64,000 nt of DNA from Streptomyces fulvorobeus (GTDB lineage: Bacteria; Actinomycetota; Actinomycetes; Streptomycetales; Streptomycetaceae), in contig NZ_BLWC01000001.1 of NCBI RefSeq assembly GCF_013167895.1, positions 2,976,001 through 3,040,000 of the forward strand, given 5' to 3'. A program made the translations under genes and the position numbers. Within the stretch, counting starts at the first letter, position 1. The number at the start of each line of letters is the position of its first letter. A model generated the notes under the pieces. That model searched no databases and was not told the DNA's origin. It saw nothing but the letters and a program-made list of their open reading frames with translations. Positions 8,430-18,813 of this stretch are shown here, piece after piece.

Positions 8430-9413
8430 ATGGCTACAAGCACCGCAAAGCAGACGCATCCTCATGGGATCACCGAATTGTGCGAAGCGGGGAGGCGTCT
8501 CTACGCCAGTGCACTGCGTTCCGGACGCATCGCACGCGCCGAGGTGGAACCGGCACCCTGCCTCATGGATTTCGCCTTGCTGCACCCGGACCCGGACGAC
8601 GCCGACTGGCTCCGGCCCGTCCCGCCGTCAGCTGCCCTCGCTCAGCACCTTCAACCCATCGAGCGCGAGATCCAGCAGCGCCGGCAGCACTCGGTCGAGC
8701 TGGCCGAATGCTTCGGGCCCTTCATGGACATCAGCGCTCAGGACCCGCCGACCACGCACGCCATCACCGTGCTGGAAGGCGTCAACCGGATCAACGCGGC
8801 CCTCGATCTCGCCACCGCGGAGTGCCGCACCGAAGTCCTCACCATCCAGCCCGGCGGGGGGCGCAGCGAGGACCGCCTCACCGAAGCGCTGGAGCGCGGC
8901 CTCTCCGTGGTGGACCGTGGTGTCAGCATTCGCACGCTCTACCAGCACACCGTCCGCCACAGCCCCGGCATTCTCGCCTACGCGGAGCGCATGGCGGACG
9001 CCAACGTGGAGATCAGAACCCTTGAGGAGCTGATCGAGAGACTGATCGTGTTCGACCGGACGGTGGCCTTCATCCCGGCTCAGGATGATCGCCAGGTCGC
9101 TCTGGAACTCCGGCATCCCGGGCTCGTCGAGTATCTCGTCAAGGTCTTCGAGCAACTCTGGAACCGAGCCGCGCCACTCCTGGAAGAAGTCAAGTACGAC
9201 CCGGCTCCCAGAGGCATCAGCGGCGTCCAGCGCTCCATCGCGCACCTTCTCGTGGAGGGGCACGTGGACGACTCCATTGCCCGCCGCCTCGGAATGAACG
9301 TCCGCACCTGCCGCGCTCACGTAGCCAAACTGTCAGCCGCCCTGGGGAGCACCAGCCGCGCGCAACTCGGTTATCTGATCGCGCGGTCAGGAATCCTGGA
9401 CCAGGATTCCTGA
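8430..9413 (+). CDS. LuxR-type HTH regulator with TrmB-like sensor region (paralog 1)
   Basis: A 327-residue protein from the ATG at 8430, which has a GGGGGGTGG ribosome site; an upstream ATG at 8403 lacks one. The last 60 residues form a LuxR/NarL-type HTH (VQRSIAHLLVEGHVDDSIAR, RLGMNVRTCRAHVAKL). The central part (VLTIQPGGG, VSIRTLYQHTVRHSPG, IERLIVFDRTVAFIP) resembles the PLD-like sensor domain of TrmB-type regulators. The N-terminal 80 residues (HPHGITELCEAGRRLY, APCLMDFALLHPDP) are shared with the next gene. It faces away from the DIAW-repeat operon, which suggests it controls or senses that product. Confidence 0.75.
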   Translation: MATSTAKQTHPHGITELCEAGRRLYASALRSGRIARAEVEPAPCLMDFALLHPDPDDADWLRPVPPSAALAQHLQPIEREIQQRRQHSVELAECFGPFMDISAQDPPTTHAITVLEGVNRINAALDLATAECRTEVLTIQPGGGRSEDRLTEALERGLSVVDRGVSIRTLYQHTVRHSPGILAYAERMADANVEIRTLEELIERLIVFDRTVAFIPAQDDRQVALELRHPGLVEYLVKVFEQLWNRAAPLLEEVKYDPAPRGISGVQRSIAHLLVEGHVDDSIARRLGMNVRTCRAHVAKLSAALGSTSRAQLGYLIARSGILDQDS

Positions 9414-9416
9414 CCG
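9384..9416. terminator. Hairpin overlapping the stop codon of LuxR paralog 1
   Basis: CGGTCAGGAATCCTG at 9384-9398 pairs perfectly with 9402-9416 around a 3-base loop. The stop codon at 9411-9413 lies in the right arm, so the last nine codons double as terminator sequence. Confidence 0.6.
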
Positions 9417-9567
9417 TCCGGCACCAGCGGATTCCCGCCGCGAGCCGGAAGGTGCGACCGCGCAACGGGGGAGAGCACGGCCGCACCCGGTTCCGTCGGA
9501 GAAGTTCCCGGCTCCCCCGACACGTACACACTCCCCTGGTGGATAGGCTTCCACCACCGTCATCTTG

Positions 9568-9578
9568 TTGCATTGCAA
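9568..9578. promoter_or_regulatory. Short palindrome upstream of LuxR paralog 2
   Basis: TTGCATTGCAA, two 5-base arms around one base, lies 19 bp before the start codon at 9597 in an AT-richer patch. It may be an operator or part of a promoter. Confidence 0.25.
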
Positions 9579-9596
9579 AAAGTGAGGGGATCACAA

Positions 9597-10589
9597 ATGA
9601 ATACGGATGGGACGAATGCAGTCCATCCGCACGGCAACAGGGAACTGTGCGCACCGGCGATACGGCTGTACGAGGAAGCGCTCCGTAAGGGACGCATCGC
9701 CCGCGGCGAACTCGCGCCGGCCCCATGCCTCATGGAAATGACTCTCGTCCATCCCGATCCACGGGATGGCACGTGGATGGTGCCGGTGCCGCCGTCCGCC
9801 GCACTGGCGTACCTGTTACAGCCCATCGCCCGGGAGATAGACGAGCGCGTACAGCTCACCGCCGCACTGAGCCGGTCACTGGCGCCGCTGACCGCAGTCG
9901 CCAGCGATGACCCGAACCTCGCGATCACCGTGCTCCAGGGGCGCCAGATGATCATCGACACCATCCGGGAAGCCTCCGCCCACGCCCGCGGAGAGGTCCT
10001 GACCGCGCAGCCGGGCGGCAACAGGCTGGTCGACAGCGCGGAACAGGGACTAGCCAACGCCCACGCCGTCATCGCGGCAGGGGGCCACATACGCCACCTC
10101 TACCAGCACCCGGTGCGCTACAGCCCCCGCATCGCGGAGTACCTGGCCCAACTCCCGCCCGGCCGCGTCCAGGTGCGCACCATGGAGCAGACGATCGAGC
10201 GCCTCATCATCTTCGACCGGTCCGTGGCCTTCATCCCCGCCACTAATGACCGCAGTACGGCGCTGGAGATCCGCCACCCCGCACTCGTCCGCTATCTGAT
10301 CCAGGTCTACGAAGTGCTCTGGGCCCAGGCCACCCCCCTCACCGAGCAGTTACAGCCCACCGCCCCGGGCGCCCCCATCACCGCTGTCCAGCAGAGCATC
10401 GCCCGCCTGCTCGTCGAAGGGCACGTCGACGACATCGTGGCCCGCAAGCTCGGCATCAGCGTCCGCACCTGCCGCGCCCACATCGCCAAGCTCATGCAGG
10501 CCCTCGACGCGTCGAGCCGCACCCATCTGGGCGCCCTTCTCGTCAAGTCCGGCCTGGTCGAGACCGGCGGCCCGCACCCGGCCCGCTGA
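9597..10589 (+). CDS. LuxR-type HTH regulator with TrmB-like sensor region (paralog 2)
   Basis: A 330-residue protein from the ATG at 9597, with GAGGGG upstream; an ATG at 9573 lies ahead of the ribosome site. It is a clear paralog of the preceding gene, with the same N-terminal motif HPHG, APCLMEMTLVHPDP, VPVPPSAALAYLLQPI, the same central sensor region (TAQPGG, HIRHLYQHPVRYSP, IERLIIFDRSVAFIPA) and the same C-terminal HTH (DIVARKLGISVRTCRAHIAKL). Tandem duplication and divergence is the simplest origin. The two may act as a pair with different ligands or promoters. A strong terminator follows. Function and ligand are unknown. Confidence 0.75.
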   Translation: MNTDGTNAVHPHGNRELCAPAIRLYEEALRKGRIARGELAPAPCLMEMTLVHPDPRDGTWMVPVPPSAALAYLLQPIAREIDERVQLTAALSRSLAPLTAVASDDPNLAITVLQGRQMIIDTIREASAHARGEVLTAQPGGNRLVDSAEQGLANAHAVIAAGGHIRHLYQHPVRYSPRIAEYLAQLPPGRVQVRTMEQTIERLIIFDRSVAFIPATNDRSTALEIRHPALVRYLIQVYEVLWAQATPLTEQLQPTAPGAPITAVQQSIARLLVEGHVDDIVARKLGISVRTCRAHIAKLMQALDASSRTHLGALLVKSGLVETGGPHPAR

Positions 10590-10600
10590 GACCCGGAAAA

Positions 10601-10632
10601 GCCCGTGCCCCGATACGAGCCGGGGCACGGGC
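10601..10632. terminator. Bidirectional terminator hairpin
   Basis: GCCCGTGCCCCG (10601-10612) pairs perfectly with CGGGGCACGGGC (10621-10632). It lies between the convergent LuxR paralog 2 and hspR. Confidence 0.8.
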
Positions 10633-10648
10633 CTTGTGCGGCACGCTT

Positions 10649-11101
10649 TCAGTCCGTGACCCTCTTCGGCTTCGGACGCCAGACCACCAGGGCGCCCGTC
10701 TGCTGCACGTCCTGGTACGGCACAAGGTCGCGGCGGTACGAGGCGTGCACCTGGGCCTCGCGCTGCTGCATGGCCACCGCGGCCCCGTCGACCGCCGCGG
10801 AGAGCTCGGCGACGCGCTGCTGGAGCGCGGCGACCTGGTTCTCCAGCTCGATGATGCGCTTGATACCGGCCAGGTTGATGCCCTCGTCCTGCGACAACTG
10901 CTGGACGGTGCGCAGCAGTTCGATGTCGCGGGCCGAGTAGCGTCTGCCGCGCCCGGCCGTGCGGTCCGGGGAGACCAGGCCGAGGCGGTCGTACTGGCGC
11001 AAGGTCTGCGGATGCAGGCCCGAGAGCTGGGCCGCGATCGAGATCACGTACACCGGTGATTCGTCGGTCAGCTGGTACGGATTACGTCGACGGCCGTCCA
11101 T
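10649..11101 (-). CDS. hspR: Heat-shock repressor HspR (MerR family)
   Basis: A 150-residue MerR-family repressor, last gene of the dnaK operon. It starts at the ATG at 11101, one base past the dnaJ stop; the longer frame upstream lies inside dnaJ. The N-terminal winged HTH reads VYVISIAAQLSGLHPQTLRQ then YDRLGLVSPDRTAGRGRRYS, and a coiled-coil segment follows (IKRIIELENQVAALQQRVAE). In Streptomyces HspR binds HAIR inverted repeats upstream of dnaK, clpB and lon, with DnaK as co-repressor. HAIR sites are visible at 7107 and 14909. Confidence 0.96.
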   Translation of the reverse strand: MDGRRRNPYQLTDESPVYVISIAAQLSGLHPQTLRQYDRLGLVSPDRTAGRGRRYSARDIELLRTVQQLSQDEGINLAGIKRIIELENQVAALQQRVAELSAAVDGAAVAMQQREAQVHASYRRDLVPYQDVQQTGALVVWRPKPKRVTD

Positions 11102-11102
11102 C

Positions 11103-12287
11103 TCAAGCTCCCTTCGCAGCCTGGAACAGCTCCGCCCGCGGGTCCTCCTCCGCGGTCGCCTTCCGGTATGCCTCCAGTGCGTCACGGGCCTCGGGCGTGA
11201 GGTCCTTGGGCACTGCCACCTCCACGGTGACCAGCAGGTCGCCGCGGGTGCCGTCCTTGCGGACCGCTCCCTTGCCGCGGGCGCGCATCGTACGCCCGTT
11301 GGGGGTGCCGGGCGGGAGCTTCAGGGTGACCGGGGGGCCGCCGAGCGTCGGTACCCTCACCTCGCCGCCGAGCGCCGCCTCCGTGAAGGCGACCGGCACG
11401 GTGACGGTGAGGTTGTCGCCCTTGCGGCCGAAGACGGGGTGGGCGTCGACGTGCACGGCGACGTACAGGTCACCGGCCGGTCCGCCGCGTTCGCCGGGGC
11501 TGCCCTTGCCGCGCAGCCGGATGCGCTGGCCGTCCAGGACGCCCGCCGGAATCCTGACCTGCATCGTGCGCGCCGACTTGGCCCGACCGCTGCCCTTGCA
11601 GACCTCGCAGGGGTCCTCGGCGATGAGGCCGCGGCCCTTGCAGTCCACGCAGGGGTCGGTGAGCGAGAAGCCGCCGCCACTGCCGCGCGACACCTGTCCG
11701 GTGCCGACACAGGTCGGGCAGACCCTCGGGGTGCCGTTCCTGTCGCCGGTGCCCGAGCACGCCTTGCAGGGTGCCTGGCTGGACATCCGCAGCGGGACCG
11801 TGGCCCCGTCGACCGCCTCGGTGAAGCTGAGCGTCACCTCGGTCTCGATGTCCTGACCCCGCCGGGGCTGCACACGGGTGCCCGCGCCGCCGCGGTTGAA
11901 GAGGCCGCCGAAGACGTCTCCCAGACCACCGCCGCCGAACCCGCCCGCGCCACCGGCCTGGCCACCGCCCGGGGCGCCTCCGAAGAGGTCGCCCAGGTCG
12001 AAGTTGAAGTTGCCGCCCGCGCCGCCGGGACCCGCCCGGAAACCCCCGTTGCCGAAGAGCGCGCGCGCTTCGTCGTACTCCTTGCGCTTCTTGCTGTCGC
12101 CGAGGATGTCGTTGGCCTCGGAGATCTCCTTGAAGCGCTCCTCCGCCCTGGCGTCACCCTTGTTGGCGTCCGGATGGAACTCGCGGGCCAGCTTCCGGTA
12201 CGCCTTCTTCACCTCGGCGTCGGTGGCGTCCTTGGGGACGCCGAGAACCTTGTAGTAGTCCTTCTCGACGAAGTCCTTCGTGCTCAT
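11103..12287 (-). CDS. dnaJ: Molecular chaperone DnaJ
   Basis: Type I Hsp40 of 394 residues. It has the J domain at about 10-75 with the HPD tripeptide (REFHPDANKG), a Gly/Phe-rich linker, and a zinc region with four CxxCxGxG motifs (CKACSGTG, CPTCVGTG, CVDCKGRG, CEVCKGSG). The C-terminal substrate-binding domains include KLPPGTPNGRTMRARGKG. It stimulates the DnaK ATPase and delivers unfolded clients. It lies third in the dnaK-grpE-dnaJ-hspR operon, about 93 bp after grpE with an inverted repeat in the gap, and 1 bp before hspR. Confidence 0.97.
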   Translation of the reverse strand: MSTKDFVEKDYYKVLGVPKDATDAEVKKAYRKLAREFHPDANKGDARAEERFKEISEANDILGDSKKRKEYDEARALFGNGGFRAGPGGAGGNFNFDLGDLFGGAPGGGQAGGAGGFGGGGLGDVFGGLFNRGGAGTRVQPRRGQDIETEVTLSFTEAVDGATVPLRMSSQAPCKACSGTGDRNGTPRVCPTCVGTGQVSRGSGGGFSLTDPCVDCKGRGLIAEDPCEVCKGSGRAKSARTMQVRIPAGVLDGQRIRLRGKGSPGERGGPAGDLYVAVHVDAHPVFGRKGDNLTVTVPVAFTEAALGGEVRVPTLGGPPVTLKLPPGTPNGRTMRARGKGAVRKDGTRGDLLVTVEVAVPKDLTPEARDALEAYRKATAEEDPRAELFQAAKGA

Positions 12288-12314
12288 CGACGTCCCTCCT
12301 TCCGGACGATCGGC

Positions 12315-12345
12315 CCAGGAGCCGGCCGCGGGGCCGGACTCCTGG
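12315..12345. other. Inverted repeat between grpE and dnaJ
   Basis: CCAGGAG-CCGGC pairs with GCCGG-CTCCTGG (one bulged base) across a short loop at 12315-12345. Inside the operon mRNA it could set different levels of downstream genes by processing or partial termination. Confidence 0.4.
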
Positions 12346-12380
12346 CCGGTCGGTACGCACCAGGACGGTCGGACTGGATG

Positions 12381-14905
<2,525 letters not shown>

Positions 14906-14908
14906 CTA

Positions 14909-14956
14909 CTTGAGTGGATCTGACTCAAGGATGCACGACACCCGCCCCAGAGTCAA
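14909..14956 (-). promoter_or_regulatory. dnaK promoter with perfect HAIR operator
   Basis: CTTGAGT-N7-ACTCAAG at 14909-14929 matches the HspR HAIR consensus exactly. On the minus strand a TTGACT -35 (14951-14956) is 17 bases from a weak CATCCT -10 (14928-14933), so the HAIR site overlaps the -10 region and the likely transcription start. Confidence 0.85.
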
Positions 14957-14960
14957 CAGA

Positions 14961-14981
14961 CCTGAGCCGAGCCGACTCAAC
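14961..14981. promoter_or_regulatory. Second, degenerate HAIR operator of dnaK
   Basis: CCTGAGC-N7-ACTCAAC keeps the 7-base spacer and most arm bases of the HAIR consensus. It lies just upstream of the -35 hexamer. Multiple HAIR sites at dnaK are known in S. coelicolor. Confidence 0.6.
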
Positions 14982-15181
14982 TAACGTGCTCGATGCATCT
15001 CTCACCAGCGAATTTTCCCGCACGGTTCGCGGACATCCGCCGGTCGCCACCCGCACCGCGGGGCGACACCCGCCCCCTCCGGTGCGCCACACCCCAACCC
15101 ACCATCGCACCGTGGGATCGTTCTGTCACAAAATGCCGTGAGCCGGACAAACCGGCCCATCACCATCCCCGGGCAGGTGTG

Positions 15182-15955
15182 ATGCAGAACGCGAACCGAA
15201 CCGCGGTACGGACCAGGGCGCACGCCCCCTCGCCGGCCGCCAGGGCCGTGGCGGCCGCGGTCGCCGGGGCCGCGGCGGCCCTCACCCGCGCCGCCGGGTA
15301 CACGGCGGACCGGCTGACGGCCAAGCGCCTCCTCGACCTCACGCTCGGCACGGCACTCCTGGCCCTCGCCGCGCCGGCGCTCGCCGCGGGCGCCCTCGCT
15401 CTCGCGGTGCGCCGCCCGGCCGGTGGCGTACTGCTGCGCGAACAGCGGACCGGGCTGGGCGGCCGGGTCTTCGAGCTGCGCTCCCTGCGCACCGGCCGCC
15501 GCCGCCTCGACCTGCTCTCCCGGCTGCCCCATGTCGTACGGGGAGACCTCTCGCTGGTGGGTCCGGCGCCCCTCGCACCCGGTGACCCGAGGGCCGGGGA
15601 CCCCGGAGCCCGGCGCTGGCGCCAGGAGCTACGGCCGGGCCTGACGGGCCTCGCCCAGGTGCGGGCGCGCTCCGGGATGCCCTGGGACGAGGCCGCCCTG
15701 CTCGACCAGCACTACGCCGAGCACCACGGCACGGCGGGCGACCTGATGATTCTGGCGGCAGCGGTACGCCTTCCCCTGAGCGCCGCCCCGCACACCGCGC
15801 CGCGCGCAGCTGTGCGCGCCGTTCTCCGTACGGCCTCGCGTGTGGCCCGGCGCATGGGCAGGCGTACGGCCCCGCGCCGGCGGCCTCCTCGCGGCGGCAA
15901 GGGGCACCTGAGCGACACAGATCACCGCCTGCCCGGCTACAGCGTGGCGGAATAA
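15182..15955 (+). CDS. Sugar transferase (bacterial glycosyl-1-phosphate transferase family)
   Basis: A 257-residue protein from the ATG at 15182; further upstream the frame is open but without a ribosome site. An N-terminal Ala-rich helix is followed by KRLLDLTLGTALLALAAPAL, one membrane segment, LREQRTGLGGRVFELRSLRT, RGDLSLVGPAPLAPGD and RPGLTGLAQVRARSGMPW. These match the catalytic core of polyprenyl-phosphate sugar-1-phosphate transferases. The core LVGPRP signature reads LVGPAP here, so one conserved Arg is replaced. The basic C-terminal tail is low-complexity. It stands alone, divergent from the dnaK operon. Confidence 0.78.
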   Translation: MQNANRTAVRTRAHAPSPAARAVAAAVAGAAAALTRAAGYTADRLTAKRLLDLTLGTALLALAAPALAAGALALAVRRPAGGVLLREQRTGLGGRVFELRSLRTGRRRLDLLSRLPHVVRGDLSLVGPAPLAPGDPRAGDPGARRWRQELRPGLTGLAQVRARSGMPWDEAALLDQHYAEHHGTAGDLMILAAAVRLPLSAAPHTAPRAAVRAVLRTASRVARRMGRRTAPRRRPPRGGKGHLSDTDHRLPGYSVAE

Positions 15956-15984
15956 GTGGATAGTGTCGTCACAGACTCATTAAG

Positions 15985-15998
15985 TTACTGCTTAGTAA
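15985..15998. promoter_or_regulatory. Palindrome upstream of the EtfD-like gene
   Basis: TTACT-GCTT-AGTAA is a perfect 5-bp inverted repeat about 65 bp before the start codon at 16062, in a locally AT-rich stretch. It is a candidate site for a TetR- or GntR-type regulator. Control by a fatty-acid-responsive repressor is a guess from the gene's likely role. Confidence 0.4.
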
Positions 15999-16061
15999 TC
16001 CCTCATCATTGACCTCATCACTGGTGTATCCCAACCCCTCGCAGGCCCGAGGAGCCCTCAA

Positions 16062-18344
16062 ATGCAACTCGCCGCGATCATCGTGTCGCTGGTCATCACG
16101 GTGGTGGCCGTCGCGCTTTTCGGCCGCGCCATCGCGCAGATCTACCGCTTCGTGCGACTCGGTCAGCCGGTACCCGCGGGCACCCGCACGGGTGACCCCA
16201 CACAGCGGACCATCACGCTGGCCAAGGAGTTCCTCGGCCACACCCGTATGAACCGCTGGGGCATCGTCGGCTTCGCGCACTGGTTCGTGGCGGTGGGCTT
16301 CTTCTCGCTGCTGCTGACGATCGTCAACGCCTTCGGCCAGCTCTTCCAGGCCGACTGGCTGATCCCGTTCATCGGCGACTGGCTGCCGTACGAGATCTTC
16401 ACCGAGTTCCTCGGTCTCATGACGGTCCTCGGCATCGTGACCCTGATCGCGATCCGGCAGCTGAACAGGCCGGGCAAGGCGGGCCGCAAGTCCCGCTTCG
16501 CGGGCTCCAGGACCGGCCAGGCGTACTTCGTCGAGGCCGTCATCCTCATCGTCGGCCTCTGCATCATGACGCTGCGCGGCCTGGAGGGCGCCCAGCACCA
16601 CGTGACCGGCTGGGAGCCCGGCTTCTTCGCCTCGTACCCGCTGGTCGCCGCCTTCGACGGGCTGAGCATCGGCACGCTCCAGCAGATCACCTACTTCGTC
16701 GCGGCGCTCAAGATCGTCACGTCGTTCACCTGGATGATCACGGTCTCGCTCAACATCGACATGGGCGTGGCCTGGCACCGCTTCCTCGCCTTCCCGAACA
16801 TCTGGTTCAAGCGGAACGCCGACGGCTCGGTCGCGCTGGGCCCGCTGCAGCCCATGACCTCGGGCGGCAAGGAGATCGACTTCGAGGACCCGGGCGACGA
16901 CGACGTCTTCGGTGTCTCCCAGGTCGAGCAGTTCTCCTGGAAGGGCATCCTCGACTTCTCGACCTGCACAGAGTGCGGTCGCTGCCAGTCGCAGTGCCCC
17001 GCCTGGAACACCGGCAAGCCGCTCTCCCCCAAGCTCCTCATCATGTCGCTGCGCGACCACGCGCACGCCAAGGCCCCGTACCTGCTCGCGGGCGGCGGCA
17101 AGGACATGGAGGGCAACGAGAAGGCCACGGCCGAGCAGCTCAAGGACGTCCCCGCCTCGGCACTCGCCGAGGCCGAGCGCCCCCTCATCGGCACCGCCGA
17201 GGAGAACGGCGTCATCGACCCCGACGTCCTGTGGTCCTGCACCAGCTGCGGCGCCTGCGTGGAGCAGTGCCCGGTCGACATCGAGCACATCGACCACATC
17301 GTCGACATGCGCCGCTACCAGGTGATGATCGAGTCGTCGTTCCCCTCCGAGGCCGGAACGATGCTCAAGAACCTGGAGAAGAAGGGCAACCCCTGGGGGC
17401 TGGCCACGAAGCAGCGTGTCGAGTGGACCAAGGAGGTCGACTTCGAGGTCCCGATCGTCGGCAGGGACCTCGAGGACCTCTCCGAGGTCGACTACCTCTA
17501 CTGGGTCGGCTGCGCCGGCGCCCTGGAGGACCGCGCGAAGAAGACCACGAAGGCGTTCGCCGAACTCCTCCACATCGCGGGCGTGAAGTTCGCGATCATG
17601 GGCGGCGACGAGAAGTGCACGGGTGACTCCCCCCGCCGCCTGGGCAACGAGCCGCTGTTCCAGCAGCTCGGCCAGGAGAACGTGGCGATGCTGAACATGG
17701 CGTTCGGCGAGTCCCTCGACGAGGACGGGAAGGTGGACGAGTCGACGAGGAAGCCCAAGTCGTCGAAGAAGATCGTCGCCACCTGCCCGCACTGCTTCAA
17801 CACCATCGCCAACGAGTACCCGCAGCTCGGCGGCGAGTACGAGGTCATCCACCACACGCAGCTGCTCCAGCACCTGGTGGACGAGGGCAGGCTGATCCCC
17901 GTGACCCCGGTCGAGGGCCTGGTCACGTACCACGACCCGTGCTACCTGGGCCGTCACAACAAGGTCTACACGCCCCCGCGCGAGATCATCGCGAGCGTGC
18001 CGGGTCTGCGGAACGAGGAGATGCACCGCCACAAGGAGCGCGGCTTCTGCTGCGGCGCCGGTGGTGCCCGGATGTGGATGGAGGAGCGGATCGGCAAGCG
18101 CATCAACAACGAGCGTGTCGACGAGGCCCTCTCCCTCAACCCGGACATCGTCTCCACCGCCTGCCCCTTCTGCCTCGTCATGCTGACCGACTCGGTCAAC
18201 GGCAAGAAGAACGACGGCCAGGCCAGGGAGTCGGTCCAGGTGGTCGACGTCTCGCAACTCCTGCTCCAGTCGGTGAAGACGCCGGCCGACCCGGCGGGCG
18301 AGCCGGAGGCGGCTGACGCACCGGAGCCGGCCCCGGCGAAGTAA
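16062..18344 (+). CDS. Membrane Fe-S oxidoreductase, EtfD-like (heterodisulfide-reductase related)
   Basis: A 760-residue protein. The N-terminal 230 residues carry several membrane helices of the nitrate-reductase gamma type. Two [4Fe-4S] ferredoxin motifs follow (CTECGRCQSQCP and CTSCGACVEQCPVD), then two CCG domains (WVGCAGALEDRAKK, CPHCFNTIANEYPQLGG, YHDPCYLGRHNKVY, GFCCGAGGARMW). This layout matches the actinobacterial family that includes M. tuberculosis Rv0338c (EtfD), proposed to pass electrons from electron-transfer flavoprotein to menaquinone during fatty-acid oxidation. It is monocistronic, with GAGGAG 7 bases before the ATG and a strong terminator after. Confidence 0.85.
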   Translation: MQLAAIIVSLVITVVAVALFGRAIAQIYRFVRLGQPVPAGTRTGDPTQRTITLAKEFLGHTRMNRWGIVGFAHWFVAVGFFSLLLTIVNAFGQLFQADWLIPFIGDWLPYEIFTEFLGLMTVLGIVTLIAIRQLNRPGKAGRKSRFAGSRTGQAYFVEAVILIVGLCIMTLRGLEGAQHHVTGWEPGFFASYPLVAAFDGLSIGTLQQITYFVAALKIVTSFTWMITVSLNIDMGVAWHRFLAFPNIWFKRNADGSVALGPLQPMTSGGKEIDFEDPGDDDVFGVSQVEQFSWKGILDFSTCTECGRCQSQCPAWNTGKPLSPKLLIMSLRDHAHAKAPYLLAGGGKDMEGNEKATAEQLKDVPASALAEAERPLIGTAEENGVIDPDVLWSCTSCGACVEQCPVDIEHIDHIVDMRRYQVMIESSFPSEAGTMLKNLEKKGNPWGLATKQRVEWTKEVDFEVPIVGRDLEDLSEVDYLYWVGCAGALEDRAKKTTKAFAELLHIAGVKFAIMGGDEKCTGDSPRRLGNEPLFQQLGQENVAMLNMAFGESLDEDGKVDESTRKPKSSKKIVATCPHCFNTIANEYPQLGGEYEVIHHTQLLQHLVDEGRLIPVTPVEGLVTYHDPCYLGRHNKVYTPPREIIASVPGLRNEEMHRHKERGFCCGAGGARMWMEERIGKRINNERVDEALSLNPDIVSTACPFCLVMLTDSVNGKKNDGQARESVQVVDVSQLLLQSVKTPADPAGEPEAADAPEPAPAK

Positions 18345-18376
18345 CCCACGCCGTACCCACCCGTACGCGTACGGAG

Positions 18377-18419
18377 AGAAGCGGCCGGACCTGCCTCGGG
18401 GGCAGGACCGGCCGCTTCT
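18377..18419. terminator. Terminator hairpin after the EtfD-like gene
   Basis: AGAAGCGGCCGG (18377-18388) pairs perfectly with CCGGCCGCTTCT (18408-18419), with a further CTGCC/GGCAG pairing inside the loop. It begins 33 bp past the stop codon at 18344. Confidence 0.75.
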
Positions 18420-18531
18420 GCGTGGGGGCCCGTGTGCCGGCTCCGGTGCGTGTGATCGCGTGCCCTCGATGGTGTGTGTGATCCGGTGTGTGTGATCCCG
18501 GACATGTACGGACCGGGGCATCCGGAGCGTC

Positions 18532-18717
18532 ATGTCGTCCGGGCCGGGAGCCACCCGGACGACTCTGCTCCGGTACGCGGACTTCGACGGCGACACGGAG
18601 CCCGACACCGTCGTGCGGACGTACCGCGGCGAGGGGGCGGACTTGATCGCGCTGTACCCGTCAGCGACCCCGGACCGCCCGCGCGTCACGTGCAGTACGA
18701 CCCTGTTCCTGCCCTGA
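18532..18717 (+). CDS. Possible short protein, function unknown
   Basis: A 61-residue frame with GGAG four bases before the ATG. It contains LLRYADFDGDTEPDTVVRTY, which resembles a calcium-binding FG-GAP/dockerin-like loop (DxDGDxxxD), and ends in a Cys-containing strand. It may be a remnant of a larger secreted protein or not coding at all. Upstream (18450-18500) the GTGTGTGATC motif occurs three times with small changes. Confidence is low because it is short and isolated. Confidence 0.25.
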   Translation: MSSGPGATRTTLLRYADFDGDTEPDTVVRTYRGEGADLIALYPSATPDRPRVTCSTTLFLP

Positions 18718-18813
18718 GCACACCCCCTAGGGGATGTCACAGCTCGGCCGCAAAGGCGGACGGGTTCCCCCGGCTCCCCCACCCCACACCCGCGGACCAG
18801 GTACGTTCGACGT

